A stretch of DNA of 45,169 bases from Zestosphaera sp. (GCA_038843015.1 JAWBSH010000007.1:32808-77976), one strand, 5' to 3'; positions 1 to 8,595 are shown, numbered from the stretch's first letter. Numbers and translations: made by a program. The notes: generated from the sequence alone by a model not told the origin.

Positions 1-408
1 ATATGTATTTCTTGGGGATTCCCAATACCGATAACCGAGAAAACCATGAGTTTCTATAGCAAGTACAAGAATAAGTACGGGACTGAACCAATATTCACTA
101 CTTGGTACGCCTACGACTCAGTCCACATGTGGGCTGAGGCAGTAAGGAAGGCGGGAAGCTTTGACGTAGATGCAGTAATCAACGCTCTAGAAACTAACGT
201 GTTTGTAGGAGCTGCAGGAGTCTACGAGTTTACTAGAAGTCATACGTCGCTTCTGGCGCCTAACAGGATATACCCCGTCTACTTCCAGTGGCAGGGAGGA
301 AAGAGAGTAGTTGTGTGGCCTTTCAGAGTAGTAGAGCCAGGAACAAAACTACTATTACCTGAGTTAGTAAACGGTACAAGAGTTTGGAGAACTATACCGT
401 GGCCATAG
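1..408 (+). CDS. Branched-chain amino-acid-type ABC transporter substrate-binding protein, C-terminal part
   Basis: The reading frame is open from base 1, so the gene enters from the left edge and only about 135 C-terminal residues are present; the ATG at 46 is internal. The tail (a long helix with YAYDSVHMWAEAVRKAG, then LETNVFVGAAGVYEF and IYPVYFQWQGGKRVVVWP) matches the last lobe of LivJ/periplasmic-binding-protein type 1 receptors. It would sit outside the cell and deliver ligand to the permeases encoded directly downstream, the first of which begins 10 bases after the stop. The ligand cannot be read from this fragment; the family covers branched-chain amino acids, amides, urea and aromatic acids. 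Confidence 0.85.
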   Translation: MCISWGFPIPITEKTMSFYSKYKNKYGTEPIFTTWYAYDSVHMWAEAVRKAGSFDVDAVINALETNVFVGAAGVYEFTRSHTSLLAPNRIYPVYFQWQGGKRVVVWPFRVVEPGTKLLLPELVNGTRVWRTIPWP

Positions 409-418
409 GCTGGTTAAG

Positions 419-1279
419 ATGGATGTTGATATATACAAGTACATACTTCTTTTTAGTATATTTCACTCTTCAACTTACCTAATGTTTTCTATAGGTTTTT
501 CGATGTTGTTTGGTGTGGCTAAGATACCTAATCTCGCTTATGGCTCCCTATATATTTTTTCTTCGTACATTATGTACGCCCTCATTAGATACTTAGCTCT
601 AGAGCCGGTAGTGGCTGCTTTAATAGCTGTGCTGGCTGCGGGGTCGATGGGGTTATTGATAGGAGAGACCGTAGTTAAGCCTGCTCTGAAAATGCCTGTA
701 ACCATATTTATAACTACCCTGGCTGTAGCATACATCTTCGAGGAGTTCTTCCGCATTGAGATGGGCTTGAGACCCATAACACTGCCCTTATATCCGGGAG
801 TAACCTACGTTCTAGGAGTCCCTGTAAGTAACCACTGGTTCTTAGTTCTCGCGGCAAGCCTACTCATGTTTTCTCTACTGACGGTCTTCTTGAAATACAC
901 GGTGATAGGGAGGTCTATTAGAGCCGTTGCTGAGAGCTGGGACGAGTCTAGACGTTTAGGCATAAACCCGCTGAAAGTCTTGAGAGTGACTTTCTTTGTG
1001 TCGGGGATTTACGCCGGAGCCACGGGAGTCTTACTAACACCGCTTAAAGCTCTAACACCTACCGCAGGTTGGGGGCCTCTCTTCACCGCCTTCGCTATAG
1101 TTGCTTTGGGAGGCGTGGGAAGCGTGTCAGGCACTTTAATAGCTTCCTTCATTTATGGGTTTCTTGAGCAAACAATGACTTACGTTTTAGGGAGCGGAAT
1201 AGCCAGCATATCACCCCTCATACTCATAATCCTAGTGTTAGTGTTTAGGCCTCAAGGTATTATGGGGAGGGCAGAATAA
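419..1279 (+). CDS. livH: LivH-type ABC transporter permease
   Basis: A 286-residue, very hydrophobic protein with about eight predicted membrane helices. The N-terminal FSIGFSMLFGVAKIPNLAYGSLY and the late segment FAIVALGGVGSVSGTLIAS are characteristic of the LivH branch of branched-chain amino-acid permeases, and the C-terminus VFRPQGIMGR is typical. The length is normal for the family. The ATG at 419 lies 10 bases after the substrate-binding gene, and the stop precedes the LivM ATG by a single base, so the genes form one operon. It should pair with LivM to form the transmembrane pore. Confidence 0.92.
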   Translation: MDVDIYKYILLFSIFHSSTYLMFSIGFSMLFGVAKIPNLAYGSLYIFSSYIMYALIRYLALEPVVAALIAVLAAGSMGLLIGETVVKPALKMPVTIFITTLAVAYIFEEFFRIEMGLRPITLPLYPGVTYVLGVPVSNHWFLVLAASLLMFSLLTVFLKYTVIGRSIRAVAESWDESRRLGINPLKVLRVTFFVSGIYAGATGVLLTPLKALTPTAGWGPLFTAFAIVALGGVGSVSGTLIASFIYGFLEQTMTYVLGSGIASISPLILIILVLVFRPQGIMGRAE

Positions 1280-1280
1280 G

Positions 1281-2294
1281 ATGGTCTTCGTCAAACGCAG
1301 TGCTAGAGACTTAATCATTAGTAAGACCCCCTTCCTCGCAGTACTTGCGGCTCTAGCTCTACTACCCCTCCTAGGTGTGGGAGGTTACTGGCTCGACGTG
1401 CTAACTAGAGTAAACTTATTCTTGCTAGTAACGCTAGCGATCGACCTGTATTCGGGGACGACCTACTACCTAAACCTAGGAATTTCATTTACTTTCGGGT
1501 TCGCCGGCTACGCGCTAGCACTACTAAACGTGTACTACAGCATACCAACCGAATACTCCCTACTCTTAGCCATACCTATCTCAGTCTTCTTTAGCTTAGT
1601 GATTCTATTACCTAGCCTCAAAATCAGGGGAGTCTACTTCGCTATACTATCTCTCCTCGTACCAATAGTTTACATAGGGATAGTCACTGCCCAGCCTTTT
1701 TCTCTCTACTTGGGTGGTGAGGGTGGCTTAAGATTCAAGCAGTTATTCCTAGACTTCGCCAGAAGTCTGCCATCTGATGTCAGACTTGTTTTCCTCCAGT
1801 ACTCCTACTATTACATCTCATTAGCGGCTGCAGTGATCGGATACTTAGTAGCTTACAAGATAGGCTTCTCTGAATTCGGCTTCATGTTAAGAGCTATAGG
1901 GCAAGACGAGGAACTAGCTGAGGGCACTGGGATAAACACTCTTAAAGTAAAGATAATCGGATACTTAATATCTAGCTCATACGTGAGCATTGCTGGAGCG
2001 CTCTACGCGTCTATGAGGCCCCCAGTAACAGTCGACCTCGTAGTGCCAGCCAACACACTAATACCTCCCCTCACTTCAGCCATAGTGGGTGGGCTGGGAA
2101 CCGTGGTAGGTCCTACTATAGCTAATTACCTGCTTCTACTCACTTACGAGCTAATGTGGGGATTCATAGGTAGGTGGAGAGTGATAGTCTACATGCTCCT
2201 CCTCATAACCATAATAGTGATCAGGCCTCAAGGACTCATCTTCAAGATCTACCTAGACTTAAAGAAGCGTTTAAGAGGTGTTCTCCGTGAGTGA
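1281..2294 (+). CDS. livM: LivM-type ABC transporter permease
   Basis: A 337-residue membrane protein with about nine to ten hydrophobic segments. The motifs FGFAGYALALL, the cytoplasmic loop LRAIGQDEELAEGTGINTLKVKIIGYLIS (the EAA-like coupling loop) and the ending ITIIVIRPQGLIF identify the LivM branch. It begins one base after the LivH stop and overlaps the LivG start by a few bases, so it is translationally coupled to both. It forms the second half of the importer channel. Length and ends look complete. Confidence 0.92.
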   Translation: MVFVKRSARDLIISKTPFLAVLAALALLPLLGVGGYWLDVLTRVNLFLLVTLAIDLYSGTTYYLNLGISFTFGFAGYALALLNVYYSIPTEYSLLLAIPISVFFSLVILLPSLKIRGVYFAILSLLVPIVYIGIVTAQPFSLYLGGEGGLRFKQLFLDFARSLPSDVRLVFLQYSYYYISLAAAVIGYLVAYKIGFSEFGFMLRAIGQDEELAEGTGINTLKVKIIGYLISSSYVSIAGALYASMRPPVTVDLVVPANTLIPPLTSAIVGGLGTVVGPTIANYLLLLTYELMWGFIGRWRVIVYMLLLITIIVIRPQGLIFKIYLDLKKRLRGVLRE

Positions 2295-3003
2295 GATCCT
2301 CAAATGTGAGGAAATAACGAAGAAGTTCGGGGGGCTCACAGCACTCAATAAAGTTAGCTTCAACGTAGATAGGGGAGAAATATTCGGCATTATAGGACCG
2401 AACGGCTCAGGAAAGACCACCCTACTCAACGTCATCACAGGACTCCTAAAACCTGAGGAGGGGAGAATCTTACTAGACAGTAAGGACATAACTAATCTGA
2501 AGCCTCATGAGAGAGTAAAACTAGGTATTGCCAGGATGTTTCAAGGAATGAGGGTCTTCCCCTACCTCCCAGTATACCTTAACGTAGAGCTCGTAGCTAG
2601 AGCTGTTTACGGCGACGTTAGACTAGCTAGAGCAAAAACATCCTGGGCTCTCACGATGAGCGGACTACTGCCTGAGGCAGGAGAATTACCTACGAAGCTA
2701 ACACCTTATAAGCTGAGAATGCTTGAGTTCGCCAGGATCTTAGTGTCTAACCCTAAAGTAGCTTTGCTTGACGAGCCGTTCGCGGGACTCACTTCCGGCG
2801 AAGCTGAGACAATGATAGACCTAGTGAAGAAATTCAACTCTCTAGGGATCACTTTCGTAGTAGTTGAACATAAACTGAGATACTTGATGAAGATAGCTAA
2901 TAGGGTAATGGTGCTAAACCAAGGAGTAAAGATAGCTGAAGGGAAGCCAGAAGATGTGGTCAGAAACCCTCAAGTAATCGAGGTATACTTGGGGGTGAGC
3001 TGA
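2287..3003 (+). CDS. livG: LivG-type ABC transporter ATP-binding protein
   Basis: ABC ATPase of 238 residues from the GTG at 2287. That start is preferred over the GTG at 2278 because GAGGTG at 2275-2280 is a good ribosome-binding site 6 bases upstream; it overlaps the LivM stop by 8 bases. Walker A is GPNGSGKTT, Walker B is VALLDEPFAGL, and the H-loop is in VVVEHKLRYL. The signature region reads LTPYKLRMLEFARIL rather than the LSGGQ consensus, a common weak signature in LivG proteins (usually LPYGxQR). It powers transport together with the neighbouring LivF. Confidence 0.9.
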   Translation: MSEILKCEEITKKFGGLTALNKVSFNVDRGEIFGIIGPNGSGKTTLLNVITGLLKPEEGRILLDSKDITNLKPHERVKLGIARMFQGMRVFPYLPVYLNVELVARAVYGDVRLARAKTSWALTMSGLLPEAGELPTKLTPYKLRMLEFARILVSNPKVALLDEPFAGLTSGEAETMIDLVKKFNSLGITFVVVEHKLRYLMKIANRVMVLNQGVKIAEGKPEDVVRNPQVIEVYLGVS

Positions 3004-3007
3004 AGAA

Positions 3008-3715
3008 ATGAATGAAGTTCTTGAAGTCAGGAATCTTAGGTCAGGTTACGGGCAGGTCCTGATCCTGAATGACGTGAGTTTTCTCGTAAGAAACAACGAG
3101 GTTGTCGGAATCATAGGCCCTAACGGAGCGGGCAAAACAACGCTACTTAAGACTATTCTAGGATACTTAAAACCCTGGAGTGGTGAAATAGTCTACTTAA
3201 GTAAGAGAATAGACGGACTAAATACCGAAAAAATAGTTTCACTAGGCATAGGGTACGTGCCTGAGAGGGGCGGGATACTTAGAACACTCACGGTGAAAGA
3301 GAATATAGAGTTAGTCACCGGGATATTTAAGGAGAGTTCTGAGAAGCTGAGAGAACTCCGCAAGCTCTTCCCCATAATAACTGAGAGAGCTTCTCAAGTA
3401 GCTGGTACTCTTAGTGGTGGTGAGCAGAAGATCCTCTCTATAGTTCTAGGACTACTAACAGCTAAAAAACTCCTCATAATGGACGAGCCGTCTGCCGGAT
3501 TAGCACCAGTAGTTAGGAAGAAGCTCTCAGACCTCCTCAAGACAGTTGCTACCGAGTTAGAACTCTCGCTACTCATAACAGAGCAAGACCCTAGCCTAGT
3601 AGCTGACCTAGCAGACACAGTGTATGTCATGGAGAGAGGACATATCGTGAGAAGCGGAAAACCAGAGGAACTAATAAGAGTAGAAGTCTTGAGAGAATAC
3701 TATCTAGGATTCTAA
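3008..3715 (+). CDS. livF: LivF-type ABC transporter ATP-binding protein
   Basis: ABC ATPase of 235 residues. Walker A GPNGAGKTT, Q-loop region IGYVPERGGILRTLTVKENI, signature LSGGEQKILSI, and Walker B LLIMDEPSAGLAP are all present, with ITEQDPSLVADLADTVYVMERG in the D/H-loop region. In the H-loop position an E-Q pair (TEQD) replaces the usual His, as in many LivF proteins. It starts 4 bases after LivG, behind GGTGAG, and closes the operon. It is the second ATPase of the importer, forming a heterodimer with LivG. Confidence 0.92.
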   Translation: MNEVLEVRNLRSGYGQVLILNDVSFLVRNNEVVGIIGPNGAGKTTLLKTILGYLKPWSGEIVYLSKRIDGLNTEKIVSLGIGYVPERGGILRTLTVKENIELVTGIFKESSEKLRELRKLFPIITERASQVAGTLSGGEQKILSIVLGLLTAKKLLIMDEPSAGLAPVVRKKLSDLLKTVATELELSLLITEQDPSLVADLADTVYVMERGHIVRSGKPEELIRVEVLREYYLGF

Positions 3716-3832
3716 TATATCACCACCTGCCACATCCGCACATACTCTCGGGTTAATTTACTGAAGACCCTAGTAGTGAGTCAAGCTCTTTTCAAGACAG
3801 TATTTTGAGGGTGAGCTCAGACACAAGCAGAA

Positions 3833-3894
3833 AAGTTAATGAATGTTGTTAGTATAATTCACCACAACTTGATTTACTCTGTTAACATTAACTT
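3833..3894. promoter_or_regulatory. Promoter region with 9-bp inverted repeat and GTTAACA motif
   Basis: AAGTTAATG at 3833-3841 is exactly complementary to CATTAACTT at 3886-3894, 44 bases further on, and the right arm contains GTTAACA at 3881-3887. The next gene starts at 3932. The GTTAACA core recurs as a perfect palindrome in front of the CoA-transferase gene at 4931-4947, so these may be binding sites for one regulator. A site function is inference from sequence symmetry only. Confidence 0.4.
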
Positions 3895-3931
3895 ACTTTA
3901 AGTTTAGCGCAATTACTTTCTGGGTGATTTA

Positions 3932-4921
3932 ATGAGGGAGAGACACGTCAAAATAGTTTCAACAGGTATTTATGTCCCACCAATAATAATGACTCCCGAG
4001 GAGTTTGAGAAGAAGACTGGTATCAAGGTAGACCCAGTATTTATGGAGAGGACCGGACTTAAAGTGAAGAGGGTTGCTCCTCCCGAGGAAACCCCTGCTA
4101 CCATGGCTGCTAAAGCAGCTGAGATGGCATTAGAGAGAGCTAAAATGACTATAGAAGATATCGATTTAATAATTGTGGGTACTGACACTCCCGAAGCGAT
4201 ATCACCGCCCACCGCACCCAAGGTCCAAGCCCTCCTCAACGGTAGTAAAAGAGAAATACCTGCCTTCGATATCAACGCTTCTTGCGCGAACCCTGCTTAC
4301 ATGCTTGAATTAGGTACCTCCATGATTAAAGGCAATAAAAAGTACAGGAACGTTCTACTCATAGGGACATACGCGATGACGAGATTCTTGAGGTGGAAGT
4401 TTATGTGGGAGTGGATATTCTCTGACGGGGCTGGCGCAGTGATAATATCTGAGTCTGAAGAACCTGGTTACCTGGCAAGTAAGTTAAGAGCTGACGGAAC
4501 CTTCTGGGACTACTGGGGCATCTTCATGGGTGCTTGGAAGCCTATATCTGAGCAAGTATCTGACGATACACTCCCGTACCTAGACTTAAGGAAAGCTTAC
4601 CCCCCAGTCAACGACCAGTTCTGGCCCGTGTTAATTAAGGATGTCATGGAGCAAGCTAAGATATCCTTAGATGACATAACACAAATAATTTATACTCAGG
4701 TAAGACTCAAGACTATATTAGACGTCACTAAGTCTCTGGGTCTGCCAGAGAACCGAACACACTGGATAATGGATAAATACGGCTATACAGGCTCAGCATG
4801 CATATATATGGCGTTACATGACGCTCTAGAACAAGGCAAGGTAGAGAGGGGTAAGGTAGTCATTCTAGTTGCTTCAGGAGTTGGCTACCAGCAAGGTGCT
4901 ATAGCTTTTAGATGGGTCTGA
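3932..4921 (+). CDS. FabH/KAS III-like acyl condensing enzyme with altered active site
   Basis: A 329-residue thiolase-fold protein related to beta-ketoacyl synthase III and HMG-CoA synthase. The nucleophilic Cys is C118 in DINASCANPAY, and the fold landmarks WIFSDGAGAVI, DKYGYTGSAC and the glycine-rich ending VASGVGYQQGAIAFRW are in the expected places. The other two catalytic residues of KAS III are replaced: the His of the PHQAN motif aligns with T255 (IYTQVRLK), and the Asn of the DKYGNTS motif aligns with Y285. The ATG is preceded by GGGTGA. A classical decarboxylative condensation is therefore unlikely; acyl transfer or another Claisen-type reaction is possible. The neighbours (CoA-transferase, hydrolase) support CoA-thioester chemistry. 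Confidence 0.75.
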   Translation: MRERHVKIVSTGIYVPPIIMTPEEFEKKTGIKVDPVFMERTGLKVKRVAPPEETPATMAAKAAEMALERAKMTIEDIDLIIVGTDTPEAISPPTAPKVQALLNGSKREIPAFDINASCANPAYMLELGTSMIKGNKKYRNVLLIGTYAMTRFLRWKFMWEWIFSDGAGAVIISESEEPGYLASKLRADGTFWDYWGIFMGAWKPISEQVSDDTLPYLDLRKAYPPVNDQFWPVLIKDVMEQAKISLDDITQIIYTQVRLKTILDVTKSLGLPENRTHWIMDKYGYTGSACIYMALHDALEQGKVERGKVVILVASGVGYQQGAIAFRWV

Positions 4922-4930
4922 GTACTTCCA

Positions 4931-4947
4931 AGTTAACAATGTTAACT
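4931..4947. promoter_or_regulatory. Perfect 17-bp GTTAAC palindrome upstream of CoA-transferase gene
   Basis: AGTTAACAATGTTAACT is a perfect palindrome around a single central A. It lies 10 bases after the condensing-enzyme stop and about 50 bases before the CoA-transferase start, where an operator would sit. A related GTTAACATTAACT sequence lies upstream of the condensing-enzyme gene. Candidate operator; no regulator gene is identified nearby. Confidence 0.45.
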
Positions 4948-4996
4948 ACTACCGTTATCTAGTCTCTAAACAACTTTTTTGAGGAGCGTGCATGGT

Positions 4997-6289
4997 ATGC
5001 TGTTAAATGACCTCTTAAGCAACATTATTAAGAGTGGTAAGAAGCCTGCCCCCCTACTGATACCCAAGTCTTTCGGCCCCTTAAGCGGGGTGAGGATAAT
5101 CTCGTCAGGAATTCTAATCGCGGAGCCTTTCGCGGCTTACCTAGCAGCTCTCTGGGGGGCTGAAGTAATACATGTTGAGAGACCTGGGGGAGACACCTAC
5201 AGGCACTCACCACCCTTCATAGAACACGAAGGAAGAAAAGTCAATACTTGGTGGGCGCAAGAAAGACGTAACATGTTATCAATAGTCTTGAACTTAAAGT
5301 CAGAAAGAGGTAAGGAAGTGTTTCTTAAGTTGTTGAGGCAAGCTGACATATGGATGGAGAGTTCTATGCCAGGCACTTACGAGAAGTTAGGCATCACTGA
5401 TGAGGTAGCGCATAAAATAAATCCGGAGTTAACTATAGTGCATGTCTCAGGGTTCGGTCATTGGGGTGACGAGAAATACTTGGGCCTCCCAGCATACGAC
5501 GCTATAGCGGCTGCTTTCAGCGGCTGGATGAGCTTAAACGGCTTCCCAGAAACACCTCCGTATAAGCCATTCCCCTACACAGGAGATTACCTGACAGCGC
5601 TTCACGCGCTATCGGCTGCTCTAGCCGGGTACATACACGCTAAAAGAACTGGCAAAGGAGTCTCTATAGACGTAGCTCAGTTTGAAGCAATCGCAAACAC
5701 TTTCGGTGGTCTCTGGATACAGACAATCGAGTTAGGTGATACGCCGACTAGAAGAGGAAACAAAGACATCTACTTCCAACCATACGACATATTCAAAACA
5801 TCGAACGGCGAGTACGTCTTCATAGGCGCTCTAGGCTATGACGTCTTTAAGAGACTCTGCAACGCGCTCGGCGTAAACTTCGACGAGTGGAAAGACGTTC
5901 ACTACGCGCCCGGAATGCATACGGAGAAGGGGAAAGCCTTCGACTCTATACTTAGAGAATGGGTATCGAGGAAAACTTCCGACGAAGTAATTGAGATTCT
6001 TAAGAGACACAACGTGCCCTGCTTTAAGGTCTACACACTCAAAGACGCCTTAAACGACCCACACTACAACTCCAGGAAGGACTTCATTGAGTGGTCTGAT
6101 GAGAGCCTCAAAAAGAGTATTAGTGGATGGGGCGTAATACCCAAATTCAAGATGGAAGAAGAACCAAGAGTTTGGAGAGGCTCACCAAGGCTAGGTCAAG
6201 ATGCTAGACTAATCCTGAGTAGGCTACTTGACTACACCGCAGATGAGGTAGAAGAACTGATTAAAAGTAATGACGTGTGTTGTGAGTGA
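4997..6289 (+). CDS. Family III (CaiB/BaiF) CoA-transferase
   Basis: About 430 residues, the normal size for formyl-CoA/carnitine-CoA transferases. The N-terminal region GPLSGVRIISSGILIAEPFAAYLAALWGAEVIHVERPGGD carries the CoA-binding Rossmann motif. The catalytic Asp that forms the aspartyl-CoA anhydride is in GLPAYDAIAAAFSG, and the C-terminal part shows RRGNKDIYFQPYDIFKTSNGEYVFIG and the region KRHNVPCFKVYTLKDALNDPHYNSR typical of the family. The ATG at 4997 is chosen because GAGGAG lies at 4981-4986, 10 bases before it; TTG 4979 would include that site. It moves CoA between carboxylic acids; the substrate is unknown. The next gene follows within 2 bases. Confidence 0.88.
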   Translation: MLLNDLLSNIIKSGKKPAPLLIPKSFGPLSGVRIISSGILIAEPFAAYLAALWGAEVIHVERPGGDTYRHSPPFIEHEGRKVNTWWAQERRNMLSIVLNLKSERGKEVFLKLLRQADIWMESSMPGTYEKLGITDEVAHKINPELTIVHVSGFGHWGDEKYLGLPAYDAIAAAFSGWMSLNGFPETPPYKPFPYTGDYLTALHALSAALAGYIHAKRTGKGVSIDVAQFEAIANTFGGLWIQTIELGDTPTRRGNKDIYFQPYDIFKTSNGEYVFIGALGYDVFKRLCNALGVNFDEWKDVHYAPGMHTEKGKAFDSILREWVSRKTSDEVIEILKRHNVPCFKVYTLKDALNDPHYNSRKDFIEWSDESLKKSISGWGVIPKFKMEEEPRVWRGSPRLGQDARLILSRLLDYTADEVEELIKSNDVCCE

Positions 6290-6290
6290 A

Positions 6291-7115
6291 ATGCCTTACG
6301 TGAGAGTTAATGATGTTGACATTTATTACGAGGATCACGGGTCTGGAGAGCCTGTCGTATTACTTAACGGTATATTCATGAATACTAAGAGCTGGTATCT
6401 GCAGTTAAAGCCTCTAGTGAGTAGAGGTTATAGAGTTATACTGCATGACATGAGAGGTCAGTGGAGTTCTGGAAAGCCTGACTGCGCTGACTGCTATAGC
6501 TTAGAGATTCACGCTGACGACCTTAAGCAACTCTTGGACAAACTCAACGTTAAGAAAGCACATATCATCGGGACCTCATACGGCGGTGAGGTCGGAATGT
6601 ATTTCACGATTAAGTACCCAGACTACGTGAACGACTTAACACTAATAACCTCAGTTAGTGAAGTACATGAGGAACTAAGGACTACTGCCTTAAGGTGGTT
6701 AGAGGGAGCTCTAAGCAACGACCCTAAGAAGTTTGTTCTCTCCTGGATCAACGACGTCTACTCAGATTCTTTCATAGAGAAGTCAGGTCCTCAATTACTT
6801 GAGAGACTCATAAGCCTATACTCGAGCGGTTTTGACTTCAGGAGCGCTACATACCTCCTCAAAGCATTTCTTAAACTAATTGAAGAGCCGCTGACCCCCA
6901 AACTAAGAAACATAAGTCAACCAACACTAGTTATAGCCGCTGAGAAAGACAGAGTCAAGCCTCCTAAATACTCAGAGATAATAGCTAAGAACATAACTAA
7001 CTCAACCTACACTATAGTTAACGACGCCGGACACGCAGTAGTGATAGAGAAGCCCGCCATCATTAACTACCTACTGATTGGATTCTTATACAGCCACCCA
7101 CTAAGCACTACGTAA
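6291..7115 (+). CDS. Alpha/beta-hydrolase fold esterase/hydrolase
   Basis: A 274-residue alpha/beta hydrolase from the ATG at 6291 (an in-frame ATG at 6270 would overlap the previous gene by 20 bases). The nucleophile elbow is GTSYGG (Ser about residue 96), the acid lies in AAEKDRVKP and the His in NDAGHAVVIEKP; the oxyanion region is LLNGIFMNTKSW. It starts 2 bases after the CoA-transferase stop and is surely co-transcribed with it. Possible roles are a thioesterase, lactonase or amide/ester hydrolase in the same pathway. The motif pattern gives the fold, not the substrate. Confidence 0.85.
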   Translation: MPYVRVNDVDIYYEDHGSGEPVVLLNGIFMNTKSWYLQLKPLVSRGYRVILHDMRGQWSSGKPDCADCYSLEIHADDLKQLLDKLNVKKAHIIGTSYGGEVGMYFTIKYPDYVNDLTLITSVSEVHEELRTTALRWLEGALSNDPKKFVLSWINDVYSDSFIEKSGPQLLERLISLYSSGFDFRSATYLLKAFLKLIEEPLTPKLRNISQPTLVIAAEKDRVKPPKYSEIIAKNITNSTYTIVNDAGHAVVIEKPAIINYLLIGFLYSHPLSTT

Positions 7116-7395
7116 AAGATATTAGTGAGAAGTTTTTGAAGGAGTGATTGTCCGCACCCACTAACTAGCTTTTCAGGCGTTTTGATTATCTCGAGTTTTC
7201 CTGGATGCTACTTATCCCACCTCGCCATTCCCTATCCTCGCCTACTTTTATGTATAAGGTCTAGTCTAGAAAGGCCATAAAACAGCATGAACGCCCACAC
7301 TAAGTTTTGAGTCTTAAACAGAAATCATCAGCAACTTAAATCACGAAAAGAACTCGAACTAAATCACTAGTAAAGTAGCCCTTAAATCCTGAAAG

Positions 7396-8499
7396 TTAGA
7401 GTCTCCTGGAATACTCAGCTATTAACGGATCTGCTATTACGTAGTAGTCGTTTTTCTTCTCCACAATACTTAGCTCTACGAGAGTCTTAAGAAGTCTAGT
7501 GATTTGCGCGTTTTGCAAGGGTCTACCAAGCCATGCCTCAACAGCTCTTTTTATACCTGACCAAGTGCTTATGCCTAGAGATATTGCTTTCAATACATGC
7601 ATGTAGTGTCTTGATCTCCTAAAAACCTCATCAACTTCTTTCTGAACAAGCTTTAAAGCTCTCTCAGTAACCTCATCAACTGCTTCTGTGATAGGCTTGT
7701 GTGACTCTATAATTAGGCACCCGAAGTAGGTGAGCCAGCCAACTATCCCGTCAACTCTCTCATATACTTTCTGAAGAACATCATCACTAACCAACATATT
7801 AGCTTCCTCAAATCCTCTCTTGAGAAACTCAAGAGATTTTTCCCTATTAAACCTCTCAAGTCTAACCACCCTGACATACCTGCCGTAGAGAGGGCTTGAA
7901 GGAACGTCTAACCTAAGCGTATTTAGCAAGAGACCTACTTCAGACCCAGTCAACACGAACCTCAAATTAGGTAGGTTATCGTACGCATATGCTAGAATGC
8001 TCTTAAAGTCTGCTTTACCCTTACCACCACTAATGTTTCTGAGGATCTGCGCCTCGTCGAAAGCTACTACGACAAATCCCTTCTCAGCTTCCCTCTCACC
8101 AAATTGATTAAGCTTGTTAAGTACCCTAGTAAGAGTTAAGGACTTCTCACGCCAATCAAATTCTACTTTAACTCCATAAACTCCAACACCCTTAATACTT
8201 CTCAGGTAATCAACTAGGTTACTCCATTTAGATACAGTGTTAGTTAGCGCTTCAGACAATAACCTGTAGAAAGCTACTCTACTGTAGCCTTCTTCTTCTA
8301 ACATCCTCAGATCTAGGTAAACGTAAGGAGCATTAAGCTCATTTAGAGAGACCTTCAAAACAGAAGTCTTACCAACTCTCCTGATGCCCAAAAGAAGCGT
8401 TAAAGGCGTCTTAAGGACAGAGTTTTTAAGCTCGTTAATTTCTTCTTCTCTATCAAAGAGATCGCTTCTGCGACTCTTTGGCTTAGGGTCAAACAACAT
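7396..8499 (-). CDS. Archaeal AAA-type ATPase (PF01637-like)
   Basis: About 367 residues. The start FDREEEINELKNSV followed by LLLGIRRVGKTSVLK (Walker A near residues 39-48) and VVVAFDEAQIL (Walker B near 144-152), then LRFVLTGSEVGLL (sensor region), is the standard pattern of the archaeal ATPase family. The C-terminal part looks like a winged-helix domain (ALSLGISTWSGIKRAVEAW, LLKTLVELSIVEKKNDYYVIADPLIAEY). The ATG at 8499 is preferred over TTG 8502, with GGGGTG 7 bases upstream. The function of these STAND-like ATPases is not established. The gene is preceded by a two-copy 19-bp tandem repeat that may regulate it. Confidence 0.82.
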   Translation of the reverse strand: MLFDPKPKSRRSDLFDREEEINELKNSVLKTPLTLLLGIRRVGKTSVLKVSLNELNAPYVYLDLRMLEEEGYSRVAFYRLLSEALTNTVSKWSNLVDYLRSIKGVGVYGVKVEFDWREKSLTLTRVLNKLNQFGEREAEKGFVVVAFDEAQILRNISGGKGKADFKSILAYAYDNLPNLRFVLTGSEVGLLLNTLRLDVPSSPLYGRYVRVVRLERFNREKSLEFLKRGFEEANMLVSDDVLQKVYERVDGIVGWLTYFGCLIIESHKPITEAVDEVTERALKLVQKEVDEVFRRSRHYMHVLKAISLGISTWSGIKRAVEAWLGRPLQNAQITRLLKTLVELSIVEKKNDYYVIADPLIAEYSRRL

Positions 8500-8501
8500 C
8501 A

Positions 8502-8540
8502 AGTAACACCCCTAATACTTAGTAACACCCCAGATACTTA
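8502..8540 (-). repeat. Two-copy 19-bp tandem repeat in ATPase leader
   Basis: The sequence agtaacaccccNNatactta occurs at 8502-8521 and again at 8521-8540, matching at 18 of 20 positions. On the coding strand each unit ends in GGGGTGTTACT, and the unit nearest the gene supplies its ribosome-binding site. An AT-rich TATA-like stretch (TTAAATATTTAA) lies just upstream. Position suggests an operator or a duplicated leader. Confidence 0.6.
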
Positions 8541-8595
8541 AATATTTAACAACTTATTGAGTTCTCATAGCGTTGCGAGAATAATGTAAAGATTC

